The notes under the pieces are model-generated. The model was not told the DNA's origin and ran no database searches. It saw nothing but the letters and a program-made list of their open reading frames with translations. From contig JAPOXB010000054.1 in the NCBI GenBank assembly GCA_026707335.1, forward strand, positions 1 through 38,805: DNA of 38,805 bases, given 5' to 3'. Source of the stretch: Chloroflexota bacterium. Lineage in GTDB: Bacteria; Chloroflexota; Dehalococcoidia; Bin125. Made by a program: the position numbers and the translations under genes. Shown here one piece after another: positions 30,382 through 38,805 of this stretch. The first letter of the stretch is position 1; every line of letters begins with the position of its first letter.

Positions 30382-30684
30382 CTATGGGCCGCCCGAGGGC
30401 GTGTCAACGCGGCGGGCCGGGTTCTCCACCGGCGAATCCACGCCCGCGCCCCCCTGCAGATTGACGATAAACTCCACCTCGTCGCCGTCGTGCAGCGTGC
30501 GGTCGGATTCGGACTGCTCGTTGTTGACGATGGCCGCGATGGCCTCCGCGTCCTGCTCGCTGAAGCCCTCCGCCGCGACGATGTCCGCCACGGTCATCCC
30601 CTCGCGCCATTCCACGTCGAAGCTCGGCTGCTTCGTCTTCGACAGCGCCACCAGCGTCGTAAACATGCGCACGTGTACCGGCAC
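30382..30684 (-). CDS. ThiS/MoaD-like beta-grasp sulfur-carrier-like protein with C-terminal extension
   Basis: MPVHVRMFTTLVAL..., VADIVAAEGF, IAAIVNNEQSESDRTLHDGDEVEFIVNLQGG followed by about 25 further residues. Confidence 0.65.
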   Translation of the reverse strand: MPVHVRMFTTLVALSKTKQPSFDVEWREGMTVADIVAAEGFSEQDAEAIAAIVNNEQSESDRTLHDGDEVEFIVNLQGGAGVDSPVENPARRVDTPSGGP

Positions 30685-30708
30685 GATGGTCCTCCTCCCG
30701 CCGAGATA

Positions 30709-31653
30709 CTAGCCGCCCGCCGGCCCCGGCGGTGTTCCCGCCGCCGGCGCCGCCAGGGCCGCCTCGGCCCGCAGCGCCGACTCCAGCGACCGCGCCCCCG
30801 CCTCCCGGCCGCCGCCGACCACGTCGCCGCCGCCGGGGAAGGGGAACAGCGTCGCGAAGCGGGAGAGGGCGAGCGCCAGCGCCGCCGCCGCCTCGGCGAG
30901 GGGCGCCGCCTCCGCGACCCCCTCCGCCGCCGCCTGCCGGAAGAAGCGCGCCGCCTCGCCCGACGCGGCCGCCAGCGCCTGCGCGGCCCGCGCGTGGCCG
31001 GTCGCGTCGATCTCGACCTGCGACCGCAGGAGCGTCACCCAGTCGCGCAGCCGCTCGGCGCGGTCGGCGTCGCGCTGGTGCGTCGCCGCGCGCCGCACGA
31101 GCGTGGCCGTGTCCGCGGGGCCCTTCGCCATCGCCGCCTCGGAAATGACGACCGCCAGCCAGTCCGCGCCGGGCGCCGGCAGCCGGTCGGCCCGCAGCCA
31201 GCCGCCGACCTCCTCGCTCAGCGGCCCATCGACCCGGTAGGCGCGGCGCGCGCCGTCGTAGGCCACCAGCAGGCCGAAGTCGCCGCCCGCCACGCCCGAG
31301 GCCGCCGCCGCGCGTCCGTCGGCCAGGGCGCGGCGCAGCCGCCAGCCCAGCCGCCGTCCCAGCAGCAGCGAACGGCCCGATCGCAGATCCCACACGTCGA
31401 CGCGGGCGCGCAGGCCCAGCAGCGCCAGGTCGCCGGCGAGGGTGGAGAGGTCGCGGGGAGAGTCCGCGCCGGCCGCGAAGGCCGGACCCCCGGTTGCGGC
31501 CGGCGGCCACGGCAGGCGGAACGCCTCGCCGCTGACGGCGCCGACGCGCGCCGCGTCGTGCGGCAGCCCGGCCGCGCGCAGCAGTCCCTGCAGGCACCCC
31601 AGCAAGGGATTCCAGTTGTATTCGTAGCGGGCGGGCGGCGCGTCGGGCTGCAC
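30709..31653 (-). CDS. Uncharacterised protein, possible BtrH/C39-like papain-fold N-terminus
   Basis: NWNPLLGCLQGLLRAAGLPHDAARVGAVSGEAFRLPW and GLLVAYDGARRAYRVDGPLSE...DWLAVVIS resemble C39-like/BtrH_N architecture; Ala-rich helical C-terminus. Confidence 0.45.
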   Translation of the reverse strand: MQPDAPPARYEYNWNPLLGCLQGLLRAAGLPHDAARVGAVSGEAFRLPWPPAATGGPAFAAGADSPRDLSTLAGDLALLGLRARVDVWDLRSGRSLLLGRRLGWRLRRALADGRAAAASGVAGGDFGLLVAYDGARRAYRVDGPLSEEVGGWLRADRLPAPGADWLAVVISEAAMAKGPADTATLVRRAATHQRDADRAERLRDWVTLLRSQVEIDATGHARAAQALAAASGEAARFFRQAAAEGVAEAAPLAEAAAALALALSRFATLFPFPGGGDVVGGGREAGARSLESALRAEAALAAPAAGTPPGPAGG

Positions 31654-31724
31654 CCGAGAAGCGTAGCCAGCCCGTGCTAGCCTGCCGACCGTCGGCCCAC
31701 GGGCCGTGGGGAGGTCCGGGGCCG

Positions 31725-33029
<1,305 letters not shown>

Positions 33030-33060
33030 GCCCGCGCGGGCGTGCCGGGGAAGGAACGTG

Positions 33061-33738
33061 ATGGACGACGTGCGCTCCCTGCTCCTCGTCCCCGCCGACC
33101 CCGACGGCCTGCCGGACCTCGGTTCGGATCTCCCCGACGCGACCCTCGTCGACCTCATGCACACCGACGCGGGCGGCCACGACGCGGCCGTCGCCGCCAT
33201 CGCGACGCTGCGCGCCGCCGGTCATCGGGTCTACCTGCACACCCGCGGCCCGCAGTCGCCCGACCTGCGCGACGAACTGCTCGCGACCCTGCGCGACGGC
33301 GTCTACGGCGTGTCGCTGCCCGGCGTCGTGCACACCGATCAGTTGCGCTTCGCCGACTCGCTGCTGGAGGACGTCGAGGGGCGCGCCGGGATCGAGCCCG
33401 GCCTCACCGCGCTGGGCCTCTGGATCGAGAACGCCGCCGCGCTGGGCCGGGCCGGCGCGCTGGCCGCCGCGAGCAGTCGCCTGACGTGGCTGGGCGTCGC
33501 GACGGCCCCGCTGGCGATGGAGCTGGCGGTGGACGCGCCCGCCCCCGCCCTGCTCGACCACGCCCGCGCGGCCGTCGTCTTCGCCGCGCGGGCGTCGGGC
33601 CTGCCCGCCGTCGAGGGCCTCCCCCTGCCCGCCCTCCCCCCGCACGACGCCGCCCTGCGCGCGCACGGCCTGCGCGGCCGGCTCACGCGCCATCCATCGG
33701 AGGTGGCGGGGCTCAACGCCGCCTTCCCGTCGGGGTGA
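33061..33738 (+). CDS. Degenerate HpcH/HpaI/CitE-like protein
   Basis: Colinear with the CitE at 35218-36114: RSLLLVPADPDG, YGVSLPGV, LGLWIENAAAL, AASSRLTWLGVA, LRGRLTRHPSEVAGLNAAFPSG. Confidence 0.65.
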   Translation: MDDVRSLLLVPADPDGLPDLGSDLPDATLVDLMHTDAGGHDAAVAAIATLRAAGHRVYLHTRGPQSPDLRDELLATLRDGVYGVSLPGVVHTDQLRFADSLLEDVEGRAGIEPGLTALGLWIENAAALGRAGALAAASSRLTWLGVATAPLAMELAVDAPAPALLDHARAAVVFAARASGLPAVEGLPLPALPPHDAALRAHGLRGRLTRHPSEVAGLNAAFPSG

Positions 33739-34035
33739 GGGGAGTCCGCCCTGACGCACGCCATTCGATCCGGGGCGCTCATAAGAACCCTTCCTGGGTA
33801 GTCGGGTCGATGCGACAATTGCGGGGTGACTCCAACCGAGGCGCGCTCCGACGATGATCTCACCGCCAGCATCGAACCCTGACGCCTCAGACAGCGCATT
33901 GAGCATCTTGAGGTCGCCGCGGCGTACCTCGATCTCGCTCAGCATCACCACCGCCAAGCGTCCCCGGATGACAAGGGCCGGCTCGCGGCAGCCGTCAACG
34001 ATGCGCGGAGCGAACTAAGTTCACTGAACCAAGAA

Positions 34036-34890
34036 GTGAGGGGCCCCATCTGGCCGCGCCGCCGGGCGTCAGGCGCCGGCACCAAGGACCCGGAGAAGGA
34101 GTGCCTCGTCTTCATCGATGAGTGTGGGTCGCACACAGTCAACGTCCGCAGGGGGGAATTCGGCGCCTTCTGCTTGGCGGCAGTCCTGGTCGCGGCCGAG
34201 GCGTACGGTGCGTTCTGCGACCGCTGGAATCGTTGGAAGGAAGCCACCTGGGGATCTAGTCGCGTCGAGACTCACGAGCCTGATGTTCGACGTCGGAATG
34301 GGCGATTCTGGTGCGGCGGCGATCGGACCGAGCAGGCGCAGTTGGTAGAGAGTCTCGGCCGCGAACTCGCGGCGCTTGAGTTCACAGGGATCGTCGTCGT
34401 CGTTCGGCGAGACGCCTACGCGAGCGAATTCGGACAGGACTCAATGGACACGAGCCTGCCGAGCCACGTCTACCTGGTGGCGCTCGATTTCCTCTGCGAG
34501 CGGATCGCGTTGGCTCTGCAGACAGAATTTGCGGGTGCCCGCGGTCGTCTCATCGCAGAATCGCGAGGCCCGAAAGAGGACGCACAACTCCAGCAGGAGT
34601 TCGTCAGGCTCCACATCGACGGGACTTCGTACATCCACCCCAGTTGGATCCGGCGACAGATGTTCCCGGGAATCCTCTTCCACCGGAAGCAGGACTACAT
34701 CCCAGGCCTTGAAGTGGCGGACCTGCTCGCTCGGCCGTGCGGTGAGAAGGTTCTCGACCCGAAGTCCGATCCAGAGCGCTGGGCAGAGTTGTCCCCCAAG
34801 CTGTGCAGTCGCCGGGAGACGGCGCACAGCCCCCTTGGGCTGAAGATCGTTCCTTGGGACGATGATTTCGAGGGCCTGATTAAAAGCTAA
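34036..34890 (+). CDS. DUF3800 domain-containing protein
   Basis: CLVFIDECGSH near N-terminus, DYIPGLEVADLLARP near C-terminus; lower GC than neighbours. Confidence 0.8.
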   Translation: MRGPIWPRRRASGAGTKDPEKECLVFIDECGSHTVNVRRGEFGAFCLAAVLVAAEAYGAFCDRWNRWKEATWGSSRVETHEPDVRRRNGRFWCGGDRTEQAQLVESLGRELAALEFTGIVVVVRRDAYASEFGQDSMDTSLPSHVYLVALDFLCERIALALQTEFAGARGRLIAESRGPKEDAQLQQEFVRLHIDGTSYIHPSWIRRQMFPGILFHRKQDYIPGLEVADLLARPCGEKVLDPKSDPERWAELSPKLCSRRETAHSPLGLKIVPWDDDFEGLIKS

Positions 34891-34920
34891 AGGGGCAGTC
34901 CCTCGCAGGACCCCCCCTTT
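34889..34920. terminator. Hairpin at the DUF3800 stop codon
   Basis: AAAGGGG-ca-GTCC-ctcgca-GGAC-ccc-CCCCTTT inverted repeat. Confidence 0.5.
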
Positions 34921-34991
34921 CGCCGACCGGGCGATGCCCAGCCCACTTGAGGGCATCCTACCACAATCTCGGGGCCTCGGGAACATGGTCC

Positions 34992-35012
34992 AGGACGCAG
35001 AAACGGCGTCCT
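34992..35012. repeat. Intergenic hairpin
   Basis: AGGACGC-agaaacg-GCGTCCT, 7-bp perfect stem. Confidence 0.5.
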
Positions 35013-35041
35013 CACGGCGCGACACTAAGGATGAACGTCCT

Positions 35042-35061
35042 TGAGTGAACCGCTTCACTCA
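35042..35061. promoter_or_regulatory. Perfect 8-bp palindrome, candidate operator or RNA hairpin
   Basis: TGAGTGAA-ccgc-TTCACTCA upstream of the CitE-ACAD-MaoC genes. Confidence 0.45.
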
Positions 35062-35217
35062 GAACATGCTTCTTTCCCCACCCGACACTCACTATCGCCC
35101 GGACAACGTCTAGTTGAGGCCCCAGAACGTCGAGTTTCGCTGCATCAGACCCGACGAGGCTCCAGCCGACGCCTGCCCGGAGGCCCGCACGCCGCCCGAC
35201 CGCTATCCTGCCGCCCC

Positions 35218-36114
35218 ATGACCGCACCCATCCTGCGCAGCATGCTCTCGGTGCCCGGCAACCAGCAGCGCTTCATCGACAAGGCGCTGAACGTCCCGGC
35301 CGACATCCTCTGCTTCGACCTGGAGGACTCCGTCGCCTGGGACGACAAGCCCGCCGCCCGCGACACCGTGGCCGCCGCGCTGCCCCGCTTCGAGGCCCGC
35401 GGCCGGCTGCTCTGCGTGCGCATCAACGGCCTCGACACCGGCCTCGCCGAGCACGACCTGGCGGCGATCGTGGGGCCCAGCCTGGACGTCGTGAACCTGC
35501 CCAAGGTGATCGACGCGGGCACGATCCGGCAGGTCGACCACTACCTCACGCTGCTGGAGCGCACCCGCGGGCTGGAGCCGGGCGGTATCCGCCTGATCCC
35601 CTGGATCGAGACCGCCGCGGCGGTGGTCCACGCCTACGAAATCTGCGCCGCCTCGCCGCGCATCCTCGGCGTCACCTTCGGCGCCGACGACTACGCGACC
35701 GACAGCGGCGTCGTGCGCACGCCGGAGGCCGCCGAACTCAACTACCCGCGCGCCGTCACCAGCAACGCCGCGGCGGCGGCCGGCGTCGTGCCCATCGACA
35801 CGCCCACGACGGAGTTCCGCGACCTAGCCAAGTTCGAGCGCGACCTCACCGCCGCCCGCCACCTGGGCTACCGCGGCAAGTTCTGCATCCACCCCACGCA
35901 GGTGGAGATCGCCAATCGCGTTTTCGCGCCCAGCGACGACGAGCTGGCCTGGGCGCGGCGGATCATCGACGCCTACGAGGCCGGCAAGGCCGAGGGACGC
36001 GGCGCCATCGCCCTGGACGGCGAGATGATCGACGACCCGCTCGTCGACCGCGCGCACCAACTGCTTGACTGGACGCAGCGCGTCGCCGCGCGCGACGCTC
36101 AGCTGGGCCGCTAG
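35218..36114 (+). CDS. HpcH/HpaI aldolase / CitE-family acyl-CoA lyase
   Basis: RSMLSVPGNQQRFIDKAL, CFDLEDSVAWDDK, CVRINGLDT, VVNLPKV, WIETAAAVVHAYEI, VTFGADDYATDSG, GKFCIHPTQVEIAN. Confidence 0.95.
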   Translation: MTAPILRSMLSVPGNQQRFIDKALNVPADILCFDLEDSVAWDDKPAARDTVAAALPRFEARGRLLCVRINGLDTGLAEHDLAAIVGPSLDVVNLPKVIDAGTIRQVDHYLTLLERTRGLEPGGIRLIPWIETAAAVVHAYEICAASPRILGVTFGADDYATDSGVVRTPEAAELNYPRAVTSNAAAAAGVVPIDTPTTEFRDLAKFERDLTAARHLGYRGKFCIHPTQVEIANRVFAPSDDELAWARRIIDAYEAGKAEGRGAIALDGEMIDDPLVDRAHQLLDWTQRVAARDAQLGR

Positions 36115-36140
36115 GCGGCCCGGCCGACCCACCCGAGAGG

Positions 36141-37337
36141 ATGCCCGCGATGCCTTCAGCGAGCGACGTGCGCGAGATCATCGCCGGCGACGGCGAGGTC
36201 GGCGCCGACATCGTGCGGACGGTGCGCCGCTGGGTCGATGAGCAGGTCATCCCCAGCGCCGCCGCGCTCGAGCACGCCGGCGCGTTCCCCGCCCAGTTGC
36301 ACCGCGACATGGTGGACATGGGGCTCTACTCGATCACCTTCTCGCCCGACTACGGCGGTCTGGGCCTCTCCTACGAGACCTACTCGGCCGTGATCGAGGA
36401 GATCTGCCGGGGCTGGATGGGCCTGGGCGGGATCATCAACGGCAACAGCATCGACGGCTACGCCCTGGAGTCGTGGGGGACGGAGGAGCAGAAGCAGCGC
36501 TTCCTGCCCGGCCTGGCCAGCGGCGAGGTGCAGGCGGCCTTCAGCATCACCGAGCCGAACGCCGGCACCGACGCGCAGGCCATCCGCACCACCGCCGTCC
36601 GGGACGGCGACGACTACGTCGTCAACGGCAACAAGCTCTTCGTCACCAACGGCGACCGGGCCGGCGTCTTCCTGACGATGGTGAAGACGGACCCCGACGC
36701 CCAGCCGCGCCACCGGGGCATCAGCGCCCTGCTCGTCGAGCGGGACACGCCGGGCTTCAGCACCGGCCGCCTGATCGACAAGCTGGGCTACAAGGGCCCC
36801 GGCACGACGGAGCTGTTCTTCGAGGACGCGCGCGTGCCGGCACGCAACCTGCTGGGCGGCGTCGAGGGACGCGGCTTCAAGCAGATGATCGGCGCGCTCG
36901 AGATCGGGCGGATCAACGTCGCCTCGCGGGCGGTGGGGGTCTCGCAGGCCGCCTTCGACGATTCGATCCGCTACGCCCAGCAGCGCGAAACGATGGGCGT
37001 GCCCATCGCCCGGCACCAGGCGATCCAGCTCAAGCTGGCCGACATGGCGACCAAGATCCGCGCCGCCCGGCTGCTCACCCGCGACGCCGCCCGCAAGAAG
37101 GACAGCGGCGCCCGCGCCGACCTCGACGTGGGCATGGCCAAGCTCTTCGCGACCGAGGTGGCGCTGGAGTGCACCATGGAGGCGATGCGCGTCCACGGCG
37201 GCATCGGCTACACGACCGAACTCTCGGTGGAGCGCTACTACCGCGACGCGCCGCTGATGGCCGTGGCGGAGGGGACCAACGAGATCCAGCGCATCGTCAT
37301 CGCGCGGCGGCTGCTGGAGTTGTACGAGATCGACTAG
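36141..37337 (+). CDS. Acyl-CoA dehydrogenase
   Basis: QAAFSITEPNAGTDAQAIRT, FVTNGDRAGVFL, VHGGIGYTTELSVERYYRDAPLMAVAEGTNEIQRIVIARRLL. Confidence 0.95.
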   Translation: MPAMPSASDVREIIAGDGEVGADIVRTVRRWVDEQVIPSAAALEHAGAFPAQLHRDMVDMGLYSITFSPDYGGLGLSYETYSAVIEEICRGWMGLGGIINGNSIDGYALESWGTEEQKQRFLPGLASGEVQAAFSITEPNAGTDAQAIRTTAVRDGDDYVVNGNKLFVTNGDRAGVFLTMVKTDPDAQPRHRGISALLVERDTPGFSTGRLIDKLGYKGPGTTELFFEDARVPARNLLGGVEGRGFKQMIGALEIGRINVASRAVGVSQAAFDDSIRYAQQRETMGVPIARHQAIQLKLADMATKIRAARLLTRDAARKKDSGARADLDVGMAKLFATEVALECTMEAMRVHGGIGYTTELSVERYYRDAPLMAVAEGTNEIQRIVIARRLLELYEID

Positions 37338-37384
37338 AGGGCCGCGCCGGGCGACGGCCGGGCGCGCCGCCGGGGAGGGACGCC

Positions 37385-37858
37385 ATGCCGACCAAGGAGG
37401 GCTTCGGCCGCTACCTGGAGGACTTCCGCGTGGGCGAACTGATCGAGCACTGGCCGGGCCGCACCATCACCGAGGCCGACGATGTGCTCTTCTGCATGCT
37501 GACGATGAACCACCACCCGCTGCACTCCGACGCGAAGTACGCCGCCGACACGCAGTTCGGGCAGCGCATCGTCGCCGGGCCGCTGGTCTACAGCCTCGTC
37601 TTCGGCATGACGGTGCCCGTCGTCAGCGGCAAGGCGATCGCCAACCTGGCGACGTCGGAGATGCGCCATCTGGCGCCCGTCTTCCACGGCGACACGCTCT
37701 ACGCCCGCACGGAGGTGCTCGCCGTGCGGGACTCGAAGAGCCAGCCCGACCGCGGCATCGTCACCGTCAAGACCGAGGGCGTCAACCAGAAGGGCGCCGT
37801 GGTCCTGGAGTTCCAGCGCGCCGTCATGCTGCCCAAGCGGTCGGCGGCGGCGGAGTAG
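37385..37858 (+). CDS. MaoC-family hydratase (hot-dog fold)
   Basis: RYLEDFRVGELIEHWPGRTITEADDVLFCMLTMNHHPLHSD, FGQRIVAGPLVYSLVFGM, hydratase-2 style motif. Confidence 0.92.
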   Translation: MPTKEGFGRYLEDFRVGELIEHWPGRTITEADDVLFCMLTMNHHPLHSDAKYAADTQFGQRIVAGPLVYSLVFGMTVPVVSGKAIANLATSEMRHLAPVFHGDTLYARTEVLAVRDSKSQPDRGIVTVKTEGVNQKGAVVLEFQRAVMLPKRSAAAE

Positions 37859-37894
37859 TCCGTCACCCCAACGCGGGCCCGACTCGGTGGTGCT

Positions 37895-38530
37895 ATGGGA
37901 CGTGTCTACATCTACGGAGACGAGTCGGGCGACTTCCGCTTCGATCAGGACCCCTCCGCGTCGACCTACTTCCTGGTGGCGACAGTTACGACGCGGACGA
38001 ACGCGGTTGCTCACGCGCTACTCGACCTTCAGCAGGACCTGCTGCACGAGGGCTTCCCGGTCGGGGCCGGCTTTCATGCCTACAACGATGACCACCCTGT
38101 TCGAACGAGGGTCTTCGAGACCCTCGCGCGCCACGACTTCCGCATTGACGCCACGATTCTCAGGAAAGATCGTGCTCACGAACACATTCGCGGCGACAAC
38201 CTTCGTTTGTGGAAGCTGACTTGGTACTTCCACCTGAACTTCCTCGTGCCACGGGCGCAGCGCGGCTCCGATTCGCTGCTCGTGTCAGCGGCGGCGCTGA
38301 GCACGAAGATGTCGAGGAAGGACGCGCGCGCCGCAATCGAAGACATCGTGGCGCAAGTCCGGGTGGGTCCGGCCGTCGCCGCACTGCCCCCGGCTTCGTC
38401 GAGTTATGGCCTGCAGGCCGCCGACTATTGCGCCTGGGCGATCCAGCGGAAGTGGCAGAGCGAGAAGGACGACTACTACCGGCTGATCAAGTCGAAGATC
38501 AAGAGCGAGTTCGCGATGTTTGGGAAGTAG
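37895..38530 (+). CDS. DUF3800 domain-containing protein
   Basis: VYIYGDESGDFRF N-terminal motif, SSSYGLQAADYCAWAIQRKW C-terminal motif. Confidence 0.88.
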   Translation: MGRVYIYGDESGDFRFDQDPSASTYFLVATVTTRTNAVAHALLDLQQDLLHEGFPVGAGFHAYNDDHPVRTRVFETLARHDFRIDATILRKDRAHEHIRGDNLRLWKLTWYFHLNFLVPRAQRGSDSLLVSAAALSTKMSRKDARAAIEDIVAQVRVGPAVAALPPASSSYGLQAADYCAWAIQRKWQSEKDDYYRLIKSKIKSEFAMFGK

Positions 38531-38709
38531 GCGGAGCGGCTATCCCTAGGGGAAGGGCACCCATGGCACCCGTTTCGCCGCCCCTGTTCAACCATCCTCA
38601 GTTTGACATGGTGGAGATGTCCTGTCGACCTACTGCGCGGCACTCGCCGCCGCGACGGCCTCCGCGATCGCCCGGTCGGCCCAGCCCCGCACCTCCGGCG
38701 CGCCCGCCG

Positions 38710-38805
38710 CTAGCGGATGTTGCGCAGGCGCGGGTCGAAGGCGTCGCGGACGCCGTCGCCGACGAAGTTGAAGGCCATCACGAGCAGGATGATCGCGATC
38801 GCCGG
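38710..38805 (-). CDS. ABC transporter permease, DppC/OppC type (C-terminal 31 residues, truncated by window)
   Basis: Reverse translation [31 protein letters not shown]. Confidence 0.9.
   Translation of the reverse strand, partial: PAIAIILLVMAFNFVGDGVRDAFDPRLRNIR

Noticed and set aside
28771-31680. 969-aa plus-strand ORF opposite pyrG and the MoaD-like gene
   Set aside because: Spans several minus-strand genes and is compositionally an antisense frame
38630-38709. Minus-strand reading frame ending [27 protein letters not shown]
   Set aside because: Could be the 3' end of another gene overlapping the permease, but no start or family motif is visible and the frame enters the permease coding region

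Overview
This is a high-GC bacterial window, probably Chloroflexota/Dehalococcoidia-like; that is inferred from gene content and style only. It is mostly housekeeping plus an accessory right end. Left to right: dnaE; a MoxR-DUF58-BatD-BatA-BatB/C (aerotolerance-type) operon that converges on a second MoxR-DUF58-transglutaminase operon; two tandem M23 lipoprotein peptidases; a CIRCE-controlled hrcA-grpE-dnaK-dnaJ-prmA-rsmE heat-shock operon; a divergent pair encoding a ketoacyl-synthase-like protein and an MBL-fold-like protein; rho; a transaldolase/FSA-type gene; a DUF2269 membrane protein; pyrG; a ThiS/MoaD-like protein; an M16 peptidase; a CitE-like/DUF3800/CitE/acyl-CoA dehydrogenase/MaoC/DUF3800 region; and the 3' end of a DppC/OppC-type ABC permease. 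The most unusual signal is a recurring set of apparent pseudoenzymes. The ketoacyl-synthase homolog lacks the whole Cys-His-His-Lys catalytic set. The adjacent MBL protein lacks most of its HxHxDH motif. The transglutaminase-domain protein has Tyr at the expected Cys and His positions. A CitE paralog lacking metal- and CoA-pocket residues sits about 1.5 kb from an intact CitE. Also notable are a BatB-BatC fusion with an internal lipobox, a MoaD-like protein with a tail after its GG, two DUF3800 genes bracketing a C5-acyl-CoA-like module, an in-frame TGA upstream of one DUF3800 gene, and a perfect 8-bp palindrome upstream of citE. All family calls come from reading motifs by eye; no database search was run.
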